In this document: piece after piece, positions 1 through 7,701 of the stretch | Numbering within the stretch: the stretch's first letter is position 1 | How the letters are laid out: each line of letters opens with the position of its first letter | Assembly: GCA_022072405.1 (NCBI GenBank) | Contig: JAJVHX010000002.1 | Location: 1 to 64,000, forward strand | Source of the DNA: Phycisphaerae bacterium | GTDB taxonomy: Bacteria; Planctomycetota; Phycisphaerae; UBA1845; CAIVHJ01 | Length of the DNA: 64,000 nt | Direction of reading: 5' to 3' | Notes under the pieces: generated by a model | The model's input: only the letters and a program-made list of their open reading frames with translations | The model's database searches: none | What the model was told of the DNA's origin: nothing | Program-made: the position numbers and the translations under genes

Positions 1-45
1 AAGCTTGTGGATGATCTGTTCCGGGGAGTAACGCTTGCCTTTCAT
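1..45 (-). CDS. IS3-family transposase OrfA, N-terminal fragment
   Basis: This partial gene gives only the first 15 residues, MKGKRYSPEQIIHKL, and runs off the window at a HindIII site. The pattern K-R-Y/F-x-x-E-Q-I-I is the usual start of IS3-family OrfA proteins, which carry a helix-turn-helix that recognises the element ends. An AGGAGGCAG ribosome site lies just upstream of the ATG at 45. The fragment is too short to show the HTH itself, and intactness cannot be judged. Confidence 0.65.
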   Translation of the reverse strand, partial: MKGKRYSPEQIIHKL

Positions 46-124
46 CTGCTGCCTCCTTCTTCCTTAGGGTAGAGTGATACGAAGTATCACTCTACACCTG
101 GTCCAGTTCTAGGGGGGCAGGTCA
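1..124 (-). mobile_element. IS3-type insertion sequence, end fragment
   Basis: The left edge is the end of an insertion sequence that continues beyond base 1. Read on the minus strand it starts with the terminal sequence TGACCTGCCCCCC (112-124), goes through a perfect 12-bp stem (GTAGAGTGATAC, loop GAA, 69-95), a purine-rich ribosome site and the first codons of a transposase. The terminus and the transposase N-terminus resemble IS3-family elements (IS407-like ends) as I remember them. The hairpin near the terminus may limit transposase expression. Family assignment is by recall, and no target duplication can be tested because the other end is missing. Confidence 0.7.
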
Positions 125-170
125 AAATAAATCACTTTTTGATTTTGTTCTATACACTTTGTGCATTTTT

Positions 171-606
171 CTCAGAGCGTGTGTGAAAAGCGTTCCAGGG
201 TCCAGTTATCGTCGATAAATCATGAAGTGGATCATAACGCAACGGAGTAAGGTGGTGCGGTGTGGGAATAGGGATCGTCGTCCCAGCGCCGCTGTTGACG
301 AAGTCCGCAAGCGGTGGTTCACCGACCAGCCGCTGGTCAACCCTTCGCCAGCCTTTGGTCAGTCGTTGACCAGCCGCTAGTCAACCCTTCGCCAGCCTTT
401 GGTCAGTCGTTGACCAGCCGCTGGTCAACCGTTCAGCAGCCCCTGCTCCGGTTCTGCTCTGCGTCGGGTCGCTGTCGCCATGATGATTATATATACTCGT
501 CCACCGATCGCTGAACCTTAGCTGAGTAGCCGGCGCGAGGAAATTGGCCGATACAGGCGCATGCCCTTCCCAGGCCTCAACGATAACCTACTCACACGCT
601 TTCTCA
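171..606 (-). repeat. Interspersed repeat family A, copy 1 (436 bp)
   Basis: This block matches, in inverted orientation, the blocks at 58480-58914 and 29213-29556. Its ends are imperfect inverted repeats (CAGAGCGTGTGTGAAAAG at 173-190; CTCACACGCTTTCTC at 591-605). The middle (about 318-440) holds a tandem array of units of about 43-45 bp, each with the near-palindrome TTGACCAGCCGCTGGTCAA and the variant half GCCTTTGGTCAGT. No transposase is encoded, so it resembles a MITE or a structured intergenic repeat. It ends inside the reading frame at 588-839. Confidence 0.85.
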
Positions 607-839
607 AATGATTGTAAATCCAGGGGTGAATAATTTCTTCGTTCTCTATGAATCAGCGGAGGTTGTGCGCTAATCCAGAACCGTATGCACACGCGCAACA
701 AGTAGTCCGGCTGGGGGGATTTCATTTTACGGCTTAATTGGTCGGCTATTTCCTCATAAGTAGCGGGTTTTTTGAGACGACTCATCACCTTAGCCAGTGC
801 AGTATAAACTGCCTGGGGACAGCCATTCGCGACAGTCAC
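588..839 (-). CDS. Small hypothetical protein, 3' end replaced by a repeat
   Basis: An 83-residue frame starts at a GTG codon (MTVANGCPQAVYTALAKV). The central part (PATYEEIADQLSRKMKS) looks like a short winged-helix or HTH segment, but I do not recognise a family. The last codons (FEKACE, then TAG) lie in the terminal sequence of the family A repeat that ends at 606. The natural C-terminus has therefore probably been lost to insertion and the present stop is supplied by the repeat. It may be a truncated gene or a pseudogene. No convincing ribosome site is visible. Confidence 0.4.
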   Translation of the reverse strand: MTVANGCPQAVYTALAKVMSRLKKPATYEEIADQLSRKMKSPQPDYLLRVCIRFWISAQPPLIHRERRNYSPLDLQSFEKACE

Positions 840-906
840 TTGTTAATAGAGGGTATGAAAGAATGGAGTATTGCTAACTGAGGTCGGGTTCAATTCATTC
901 ATTATA

Positions 907-2142
907 TTATTGGATTACCGGTCCGGGCCGTTTGTTTGGGAATTGAACCCCGTCATCATCTGCATCATGACATTCCTGGCAGGCGGGCGGTTGATCATAA
1001 GCATTATTCAGGTGGCAGGATTGGCAGTCGATTTCTTTATGCGTGTCATCCAGAATCTGGCCAGTGACGGAATGGTCAAATGTTTTCGCATCCCACCCGG
1101 TGTGGCAGGTCACACATTTACGATCCAGAGATGCAAAGGGTACGGTGCGGTGGCACTGGCGACAGGTGATGCTCTGGTGATATTTTTTCAGCGGCCAGCC
1201 GGCCTGCACATGATCGAAGGGTGCGGGTTTGGGTTGCCCTTCGCGCCAATGGCAGCTTTCGCACCGACCGGCCTCACGGGCGGCGATGCTCATATCCTCC
1301 TTGTGGCACCCGATGCAGGCTTTATGGTGGATGTCCGGGCTGACGCTTTGGATTACTTCCTGGTCCTGGCTGTGGCAGCAGGCGCAACTCGATTCGTGAT
1401 GGCATTCCACGCACTTCAGGCCAAAACGCTGCACATGTTCATGGTGCCGAAAGATGACACTGGTCTCTGTATTCCGGCAGAGGCCGCCTTTGTAGACATC
1501 GCCTTCGGGTTCGGGAATCGGGGGATGCATGATGGCCAGTAAATCGTCTTTAGCGGCTGCTGCGGACACCTTTCCGCCCGAACCGGTCTGTTCAGTCTGA
1601 CGATGGCACATGGAGCAGTCGCGCTCATTGATCCAGTCGCGATGACAGTTGAGGCATTGTTGATGATAGGCACCACGCAGGCCGGGCTTATCGATGCTGA
1701 CTTCGCGGTCACTGCGATCATGGCAGGTTTTGCAGGCGGGGTGTTGTTCATCCTGCGGGGTGTGGTGGTGGCAGGAGGCGCAGCCGAGAGTCATCTCGGC
1801 CATGCGCGCATGGTTTTTGTGATCGAAAGGCACCGGAGCGAAAGCATTTTGTATTTCATCCAATATGACGACATCCGGACCCAGTTCGTCATGTGAGGGT
1901 CTGCTGGTCAAGGGTGAATGAGTGCGCGTGCAGGGATGCAGCAGGCAGGGCACATCAGCAGTAGGCTCATCGCAGGAATGGCACTGGCGACAATCGTTGT
2001 TCCGGGTCGGGCTGATTTCAGTTTGTGGCTTGATTGGTACGGTCGGTTCGTCGGCAAAAGAGTTGATACTCAATGCCAGCGTGAGGGCGACCGTCAGCAC
2101 CAGCCATCCGAAGGATAAGGTAAATAAACGATGCCTGGTCAT
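907..2142 (-). CDS. Periplasmic multiheme cytochrome c (13 CxxCH)
   Basis: The 411-residue protein begins with an export signal (MTRHRLFTLSFGWLVLTVAL) and contains 13 CxxCH haem c motifs, several arranged as class III-like pairs (CASCHHH, CVECHHE, CSMCH). It should sit in the periplasm and carry electrons to or from the membrane subunit encoded just upstream. The ATG at 2142 overlaps the stop of the NrfD gene (ATGA), so the two are probably translationally coupled; longer upstream starts would lie inside that gene. Order and content recall the Hmc, Qrc and Dsr complexes of sulfate reducers, but the haem number is below that of HmcA (16). Electron partner and direction are not shown by the sequence. 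Confidence 0.88.
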   Translation of the reverse strand: MTRHRLFTLSFGWLVLTVALTLALSINSFADEPTVPIKPQTEISPTRNNDCRQCHSCDEPTADVPCLLHPCTRTHSPLTSRPSHDELGPDVVILDEIQNAFAPVPFDHKNHARMAEMTLGCASCHHHTPQDEQHPACKTCHDRSDREVSIDKPGLRGAYHQQCLNCHRDWINERDCSMCHRQTEQTGSGGKVSAAAAKDDLLAIMHPPIPEPEGDVYKGGLCRNTETSVIFRHHEHVQRFGLKCVECHHESSCACCHSQDQEVIQSVSPDIHHKACIGCHKEDMSIAAREAGRCESCHWREGQPKPAPFDHVQAGWPLKKYHQSITCRQCHRTVPFASLDRKCVTCHTGWDAKTFDHSVTGQILDDTHKEIDCQSCHLNNAYDQPPACQECHDADDDGVQFPNKRPGPVIQ

Positions 2143-3329
2143 GTTGTCCCTGCTTCTTCGGGTAATTCTATGATTCGAAAATAACCAGCTAGCAGCCGCC
2201 AGCAGAGCAGCAGCGCGGCGACCACGCCGATCGAAAGACCCCATTCGGCAACAGATGGGAAATAGAGATGTTCTGCAAATGCCGGCTGATAGCCAAGCCA
2301 GTAAACACTGCAGCGATAGAGCACGATTCCAAACATTACCAGCAGGCACGAGAGTGATAATCCAAGTGGTGAATGGCGGAGGCGCGCTGACATCAGCAGG
2401 ATCAAGGGCAACAGCACACCAACCGAGAGTTCAATCATAAAAACGAGACTTTGCCAGGTCAGCTCTTCAAGATAGAGGTAGCTGCCGCGGATGGCCAGAT
2501 CGGTCACGCGGATGGCCAGATAGATGCTGAGCAGGAAAGGGATGCATTTGGCGAGCTTGGCGACCATCTTCATCTGCGGAGGAACGCGCATGACCCACGA
2601 AGCAGTGAGGTAGGCAAAAATCACCGTGGGAATTCCGCCGACAATAGCGGAGATCAGAAAGAACAGCGCCAACACCGGGGTCTGCCAGAACGGATGCAGT
2701 TTGGCACCAGCCAACACCATGACATGACCCAGCGACGATTGATGCAGGCAGGAAATGGCGACGCCCAGCAGAATAAATATAAACATGACTTTTTTTGCAA
2801 CGGCATAAAGAGGCCGACAAATCCGTTGCAGACGTGGGTGGCGATTATCCGTCAGAAAGCGTTCGCAGAAAACGGGGAGAAATTCGATATAGAGCACTGT
2901 GACATAGCACATGACACACATGCCGACTTCGAAGAGCGCCGAATTGCCCTGCCACATGCTGGGCAGCATGGGATGCCAGATGTTGTAATATCTTCCCAGA
3001 TCCGCAGCCAGGGCGACGCAGGCGAATGAATAGCCCAATAGCGCAGTGGTGAGCGCCGGCCGGACCAGGGCATGAAATTCATGCCGATGAAATACGTGAA
3101 CCAGCGCCGCCGTCACAAATCCGCCGGCGGCCAGGGCGATGAATGAAATGTCCACGATGATCCAGATGCCCCAGGGGAACTGCTGATTGAGGTTGGTGCT
3201 GGCCTGCAAGCCGTAGAGAAAGCGGTAAATGCCGAAACCAGCTCCCTGTACGAACAGTGCGATCAAAATCCACCAGCCGAAAGTTCGTCGCGAAACTGGA
3301 AAATGATGGGGTATCCAGGGTCGTTCCAT
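2139..3329 (-). CDS. NrfD/DsrP/HmcC-type membrane quinone oxidoreductase subunit
   Basis: This 396-residue polytopic protein starts MERPWIPHHFPVSRRTFGWW and has about ten hydrophobic segments, as expected for the NrfD family, which exchanges electrons between (mena)quinone and a partner Fe-S protein. Its gene lies 5 bp after the ferredoxin gene and overlaps the cytochrome gene by 4 bp. The three gene products should form one membrane complex: NrfD in the membrane, and the ferredoxin and cytochrome on the periplasmic side. A menaquinone gene (mqnD, 42620-43492) in the same window agrees with a quinone partner. Length is normal for the DsrP/HmcC branch. Confidence 0.85.
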   Translation of the reverse strand: MERPWIPHHFPVSRRTFGWWILIALFVQGAGFGIYRFLYGLQASTNLNQQFPWGIWIIVDISFIALAAGGFVTAALVHVFHRHEFHALVRPALTTALLGYSFACVALAADLGRYYNIWHPMLPSMWQGNSALFEVGMCVMCYVTVLYIEFLPVFCERFLTDNRHPRLQRICRPLYAVAKKVMFIFILLGVAISCLHQSSLGHVMVLAGAKLHPFWQTPVLALFFLISAIVGGIPTVIFAYLTASWVMRVPPQMKMVAKLAKCIPFLLSIYLAIRVTDLAIRGSYLYLEELTWQSLVFMIELSVGVLLPLILLMSARLRHSPLGLSLSCLLVMFGIVLYRCSVYWLGYQPAFAEHLYFPSVAEWGLSIGVVAALLLCWRLLAGYFRIIELPEEAGTT

Positions 3330-3334
3330 GCTTT

Positions 3335-4288
3335 TTATCCGTTATGTTGATTTGTAGGGTGGTTGATTTTATCCAGGTGATCGGGGGTGGGAGGATTCTG
3401 ATGCGTCAACCACATGGCGACACCCAGCGCCCCCAGCCAGGCCAGCGGGGGAATAAAATATTTAAACACGCCATGCTGTATCGTCTCCGACACGCGCACC
3501 TGTGATGCCGACTTCACCGGCAGGAACCCCAGCTGCTCAAATGGCACGCTGGAGAGATAAAGCCAGGAGGTTCCTCCGGCTTCGTGCTCGCCGTAAATGT
3601 GCTCGAGATAAGTGTCGGGAAATTCTTCGATGCGCTGCCGGGCCTGTTCCAGCAGGTCCTGGCGCTTACCATAGACCAGACATTGCCGGGGACATGCCTG
3701 CATACACGCCGGGAGTTCTCCCTGTTGGGGATTTCCGCGGTTGGCGCAGAACTGGCATTTGCGGACCTGGGGGGTAAAGGCGTTGTTATATTCGTAGACC
3801 GGTATTTGAAACGGGCAAGCGACCATGCAATATCGACAGCCCATGCATTTCCAGGGATCATAGAGCACTGCACCGGTGGTGCCTTGGTGCATGGCTCCCA
3901 CCAGACACGCCGACACACAGGCCGGATCCTGACAATGCAGACAATTGATCTTGGCGTATACCGGTCGAGCGGTGACCTCTCCATTCGCAGCGTCGAATCG
4001 ATTCACCACAGTGAGATGGCGAGGATCCGGGCGGCGCTGTTGCTGAAAAACAGAGTCATCAAGCAATTCGGCGGGCGTAGGCACTTCAAAACCATGCACC
4101 CGCTGGCAGGCCGCCTCACATTGACGACAACCGATACACTTGGTCAGGTCCACCAGCATGCCCAGCGCATCCTTCGCGCCCGGAAGCGCTTCCGATGCGT
4201 CCGCGGAGTCAGTACCCAATACTGCTGCCGAACCCGCCACGGCGACTCGTACACCATTACTGATAAATTGGCGACGACTGACTTCCAC
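3335..4288 (-). CDS. Tat-exported 4Fe-4S ferredoxin subunit (DsrO/HmcB-like)
   Basis: The N-terminus MEVSRRQFISNGVRVAVAGS carries a twin-arginine signal with the SRRQF core. Four groups of cysteines follow for [4Fe-4S] clusters: CIGCRQCEAAC, CLHCQDPACVSAC, CMGCRYCMVAC, and CQFC paired with CMQACP. A C-terminal hydrophobic helix (about residues 285-300, PPLAWLGALGVAMW) probably anchors it. Such proteins relay electrons between an NrfD subunit and a cytochrome c. Tat export implies folding with clusters in the cytoplasm before transport. It is the first gene of the three-gene electron-transfer core, 14 bp after the binding-protein gene. Confidence 0.87.
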   Translation of the reverse strand: MEVSRRQFISNGVRVAVAGSAAVLGTDSADASEALPGAKDALGMLVDLTKCIGCRQCEAACQRVHGFEVPTPAELLDDSVFQQQRRPDPRHLTVVNRFDAANGEVTARPVYAKINCLHCQDPACVSACLVGAMHQGTTGAVLYDPWKCMGCRYCMVACPFQIPVYEYNNAFTPQVRKCQFCANRGNPQQGELPACMQACPRQCLVYGKRQDLLEQARQRIEEFPDTYLEHIYGEHEAGGTSWLYLSSVPFEQLGFLPVKSASQVRVSETIQHGVFKYFIPPLAWLGALGVAMWLTHQNPPTPDHLDKINHPTNQHNG

Positions 4289-4302
4289 AGCAACACCTCG
4301 TA

Positions 4303-5505
4303 CTAAAAACTCAGATAGGCATAACCCTGCAACTCAAGATCGACGATCCGTGGATCGGCACAGGTCACTATCTTTACGCCGGGTAGAATATCCGTCTCAT
4401 TCCAGCCGAAGTGGTTCAGCGATTTGGCACAGATCTCAAAATTGACTCCACGCTGCATGAGCTGCAGAATCTGCTCCTGATGGGGATTGGCTTCTGCATT
4501 TTTCGTATAGGCAGCGTAAGGCTCATCGCGCAGCAGCCAATAACTCGCCGGACCCTGCACTACCGCAACAATACGAATGTTCGCTGCAGGTATTCCCAGC
4601 GACGCATAATCATCCAGCAGCGACTTTATGCTTTTCAGTCCCTGGCCAGTTTTTCCATCTCCGTTGTCGTTGTTTATTCGGCAGACGATGCTGATCACAT
4701 CCTTGACGGCCACAGTGCTGGGTTGGGCAGGGGCTGCGGTCCATTCCCAGGATTCAAATATTTTGGCCCCTTCCGCGGAAGTCAGAAATTCAACAAACGT
4801 TACCGCCGCAGGATTCTGGCGACCCTGCGCCGTCAGCGCCACACAGCATTGCCGATAGACGACATAATCCTGACTGATCGGCACATGGTAGGCTTGATCA
4901 TGCAACGGGACATGCCAGGTGTTCCAGGTAACCCAGGCATCAAGGTCGCTTCGTTCGTTCCAGATTTGCGTGGCTTCATCGGCGTTGTGGGCCACACAGG
5001 CGATGTTTTTGCGAAATGCCCGAATGGTTTGAACATCTCCCTGCCGGGCAGCCATTTCCTCCCACAGTCCCCGCTGACCCGCTTCATAATCAACCAGTAT
5101 GCGGATGCCGGGTTTCAGCAGATCGGGGAAAGCGCTCAAATTCTTGGGATTGTCCGGTCTGGCCAGCACCATCGATGGGCGTAGATACAGCGGCGTGACG
5201 CTGTCCATATCCAGTTTCAGCAGTTCATTCTGCATCATTTGTTGCAGAATATATTCTGAGTTGGCAATAACCAGATCGGCATCGGTTGCCGCCAGTTTCT
5301 GCCATTCAGCCATTGGACCAACAGTGACCTTCACAGGTTGAGCGTATTGTTGTTCAAAAGCCGTGGCCGATTCCTGCATGGCGTAGTAGGTATCTTCAGG
5401 ACCATATATATGCAGCGGTTCAGTCGTTTTACCGCCGTGGGCTGATGCCGAAAGCACCACCGTTACGGTCATGAAACATCTCAATAACAGCGTTCCGAAA
5501 AACAT
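4303..5505 (-). CDS. Periplasmic substrate-binding protein fused to a DsrE-like domain
   Basis: The start at 5505 has a strong ribosome site (GGAGGAATTGAC). The 400-residue protein has a signal peptide (MFFGTLLLRCFMTVTVVLSA), then a ModA/type-2 periplasmic binding fold to about residue 270 (LHIYGPEDTYYAMQESATAF; DADLVIANSEYIL). A DsrE/DsrF-like domain follows to the end (RIVAVVQGPASYWLLRD; GVNFEICAKSLNHFGW; LPGVKIVTCADPRIVDLE). DsrE domains handle reactive sulfur in other systems. No ABC permease or ATPase adjoins it, so the binding domain may act as a sensor or scaffold for the neighbouring complex. I know no characterised protein with this combination. Ligand unknown. Confidence 0.7.
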   Translation of the reverse strand: MFFGTLLLRCFMTVTVVLSASAHGGKTTEPLHIYGPEDTYYAMQESATAFEQQYAQPVKVTVGPMAEWQKLAATDADLVIANSEYILQQMMQNELLKLDMDSVTPLYLRPSMVLARPDNPKNLSAFPDLLKPGIRILVDYEAGQRGLWEEMAARQGDVQTIRAFRKNIACVAHNADEATQIWNERSDLDAWVTWNTWHVPLHDQAYHVPISQDYVVYRQCCVALTAQGRQNPAAVTFVEFLTSAEGAKIFESWEWTAAPAQPSTVAVKDVISIVCRINNDNGDGKTGQGLKSIKSLLDDYASLGIPAANIRIVAVVQGPASYWLLRDEPYAAYTKNAEANPHQEQILQLMQRGVNFEICAKSLNHFGWNETDILPGVKIVTCADPRIVDLELQGYAYLSF

Positions 5506-5585
5506 GTCAATTCCTCCAGCCACGCAAGTGGTAAATACGGTCAGCCCGATTATCCGATCGTCTAGCCATCCGGTACTTCAGCAGT

Positions 5586-6044
5586 TCAGCTGATGATCCT
5601 GGGTTTATGTTTTTTCAGTTCCTGTATCCAACCCAGGCCGATCATTTCCAGCCCGGAAAATCCGGTGCAATGTTTGATACGATCCCAATGCCGGACCGTG
5701 CTCGACTTGAGCTGATGCGGTTCGGTAATAAATGTATTAACGCTCAATTGATCCCGGCCCATCAAATACAGGGCCTGACGAATCGGGCCGATGATACCCC
5801 AGAGGACCTGGATGCCATGATCCTCCAGATGATTCATTTCTTGCTTCTTGATGCCACCACAAGCCAGCTTGCACACCTGGTACCGGCTTAGTAACTTCGC
5901 TAACTCCGCGACAGTTATTCCTTGAATGACGTGCAGGTTAGGTTCGATAATCGATTGACCCTCCACTGTCGCGTTGATGAGATAAACAGCTCGATCCAGA
6001 CGCGGCGCCACCTGGTCCCTGTAACCTGCTACGGAGATGTTCAT
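5586..6044 (-). CDS. NifX/NafY-type (dinitrogenase FeMo-cofactor-like) domain protein
   Basis: This 152-residue soluble protein starts MNISVAGYRDQVAPRLDRAV, with an optimally spaced GAGGA ribosome site. Residues 1-105 match the RNase H-like NifX/NifB-C fold: the AxxG-type opening, the middle V(I)QGITVAELAKLLSRYQV, and KLACGGIKKQEMNHLEDHGI followed by VLWGIIGP. The C-terminal 45 residues are not recognised. Members outside nitrogen fixation bind or carry Fe-S or metal clusters. The gene is 80 bp upstream of the binding-protein gene in the same direction, so a role in cluster or metal handling for the multiheme/Fe-S complex is possible. There is no nif gene in the window. Confidence 0.65.
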   Translation of the reverse strand: MNISVAGYRDQVAPRLDRAVYLINATVEGQSIIEPNLHVIQGITVAELAKLLSRYQVCKLACGGIKKQEMNHLEDHGIQVLWGIIGPIRQALYLMGRDQLSVNTFITEPHQLKSSTVRHWDRIKHCTGFSGLEMIGLGWIQELKKHKPRIIS

Positions 6045-6119
6045 ATCGGTTCCTCATCATGGATATTGCATATGCCATACCGCAATGAAATGGAATGAAT
6101 AACCTTGATATCTGCAGCA

Positions 6120-6139
6120 GAATGCAGTTTTTTGCATTC
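6120..6139. promoter_or_regulatory. Short inverted repeat upstream of the electron-transfer operon
   Basis: GAATGCA and TGCATTC are separated by six bases. The repeat lies about 75 bp upstream of the ATG at 6044, between the sigma-54 regulator gene and the operon, next to the longer palindrome at 6151-6177. It may be a protein-binding site or part of a leader hairpin. No function can be shown. Confidence 0.35.
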
Positions 6140-6150
6140 ATAGTTACACA

Positions 6151-6177
6151 GAAGCAGTTTCACACTGAAACTGCTTC
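6151..6177. promoter_or_regulatory. Perfect 12-bp inverted repeat, candidate activator site or terminator
   Basis: GAAGCAGTTTCA and TGAAACTGCTTC form a perfect stem with loop CAC. It lies 75 bp after the stop of the sigma-54 activator gene and 107 bp before the start of the NifX-like gene, both on the minus strand. There is no T-run after the stem, so an intrinsic terminator is unlikely. A palindrome about 100 bp upstream of an operon next to its putative activator is a usual place for an enhancer site. I could not find a convincing GG-N10-GC sigma-54 promoter between it and the gene. Confidence 0.45.
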
Positions 6178-6252
6178 AGGTCGTGCTACAAGTTACGGGA
6201 ATCTCGACAGATAGGACTGGCGTGGTTTGAAACAGCGTGTTGCAAAGGTGAA

Positions 6253-7611
6253 CTAGTCGCGCTGGATATGATAGTCGCGGATCTTGCGCCACAACGTGGT
6301 GCGGCTGATGCCCAGTTCCTTGCTGGCTTCCACCTTATTCCAGTGATGTCGTTCCAGGGCCTTTTGAATGAGGCGTCGTTCTTCCTGAGCCAAATCCTGT
6401 CCCGGATCCTTCAATGGATGAACCGGATTGATCGATTTGAGCTCCAGCAGCTCTTCGGGCAGGTGGGTCAGTTCGATCGTATGATCTCGAACCAGAATAA
6501 AGGCGTGTTCAATCGCGTGTTCCAGTTCGCGAATATTGCCCGGCCAACTGTACGCCATGAAGGCGCGCATCGCCTCCTGCGAAATGTGATCCACCTGCTT
6601 ATCCGTCAGCGCATTAAAGCGCATCAGAAAATGCTCGATCAACAGCGGAAGGTCTTCGCGTCGTTCACGCAGGGGCGGAACATGCATCACCACCGTATTA
6701 ATCCGGTAGTACAGGTCCTCGCGAAAATCTCCCTGGGCCACGCGGGCTTTAATGTCTCGATTGGTGGCGGCGAGCACACGGGCATCGGTGGTACGCGTCC
6801 GGCTGGAACCGATCGGTTCATATTTGCCTTCCTGCAGAACGCGTAACAATTTCACTTGCATGGCGGGTGAGGTGTCACCGATTTCATCCAGAAAAATCGT
6901 ACCACCTCGGGCCAGTTCAAAGCGGCCTTTGCGGGCTTTTTTGGCATCGGTAAACGCGCCCGCGACATGGCCGAACAATTCGGTTTCCAGCAGGGTATCA
7001 GGCAGGGCGCCGCAATTGACTTTAATGAACGGGCCGGCCCGGCGGGTACTCTCCTCGTGAATCGCCTGGGCGAGTAATTCCTTGCCGGTCCCCGTTTCTC
7101 CCAGAATCAATACCGTGGCGGCGCTATGGGCTACATCGCGGATCAGCGCGAATATTTCCTGCATGCGATGATTCTTGCTGACCATATCATGCAGCGAGTA
7201 TCGACGATGCATCTCCCGGCGCAGGGTGTGTACTGCGCTAAGGTCACGAAATGTTTCCACACCGCCGATGATTTCGCCGCTGTTGTTGTGCATCGCCGCT
7301 GACGTGACAATTACGGGTATTTCATGGTTATGGCGATTGAGAATGGTCTGTTCGAGACCGACAAAATTATGGCCGGTCTGCATGGCATCGTTGAGCATGC
7401 AACCGGAAGCACAGACTGGTGAGCGCAGGATGTTATAGCAGTATTGCCCGACCGCTTCATCCGCGCTGAAACCGGTGATCTGCTCGGCACTCTTGTTGAA
7501 ATGAGTAATCACGAAATCGAGATTCACGGTCATGATGCCGGAAACCACGGAATCTAGAATGGCACTGATTTCCGGACGCTCGAGGATTTTGTGGGATTGT
7601 TTGCGGAGCAA
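6253..7611 (-). CDS. Sigma-54-dependent activator: PAS, AAA+, Fis-type HTH
   Basis: I place the start at the TTG at 7611, preceded by AGGGGAGGCAGG; a longer frame reaches 7701 but lacks such a site. Domains: a PAS domain (about residues 10-125) with a Cys cluster (YCYNILRSPVCASGC), an AAA+ domain (Walker A GETGTGKE, Walker B GGTIFLDEIGD, arginine-rich ending) and a C-terminal Fis HTH (EASKELGISRTTLWRKIRDY). The sigma-54 contact loop reads GAFTDA rather than GAFTGA, a variant I have seen in related activators. The PAS cysteines suggest redox or Fe-S sensing. It probably controls the operon downstream. Confidence 0.88.
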   Translation of the reverse strand: MLRKQSHKILERPEISAILDSVVSGIMTVNLDFVITHFNKSAEQITGFSADEAVGQYCYNILRSPVCASGCMLNDAMQTGHNFVGLEQTILNRHNHEIPVIVTSAAMHNNSGEIIGGVETFRDLSAVHTLRREMHRRYSLHDMVSKNHRMQEIFALIRDVAHSAATVLILGETGTGKELLAQAIHEESTRRAGPFIKVNCGALPDTLLETELFGHVAGAFTDAKKARKGRFELARGGTIFLDEIGDTSPAMQVKLLRVLQEGKYEPIGSSRTRTTDARVLAATNRDIKARVAQGDFREDLYYRINTVVMHVPPLRERREDLPLLIEHFLMRFNALTDKQVDHISQEAMRAFMAYSWPGNIRELEHAIEHAFILVRDHTIELTHLPEELLELKSINPVHPLKDPGQDLAQEERRLIQKALERHHWNKVEASKELGISRTTLWRKIRDYHIQRD

Positions 7612-7701
7612 TGTGTCACACCTGCCTCCCCTGTACCACCTGGCCAACACAGCTGGACCGCAATTACTATCGTAACAATTATGGGGTCGGCTCGCTAACA
7701 T

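Noticed and set aside
318..440. Short-period repeats that look like a CRISPR array
   Set aside because: The units are contiguous imperfect palindromes without unique spacers, only about two to three units, and the whole array occurs again inside repeat copy 3. No cas gene is present.
314..514. 66-codon plus-strand frame with repeated peptide QPLVNPSPAFGQSLTSRW
   Set aside because: It is the translation of the tandem palindrome array of repeat copy 1. The frame is not kept in copy 2, and there is no ribosome site.
871..1896. Long plus-strand frames opposite the multiheme cytochrome
   Set aside because: The minus frame has 13 CxxCH motifs, a signal peptide and operon spacing; the plus frames are its antisense shadow.
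6045..6252. Possible sigma-54 promoter for the electron-transfer operon
   Set aside because: I searched the minus strand for GG-N10-GC with TGGC/TTGC character. None of the candidates has correct spacing.
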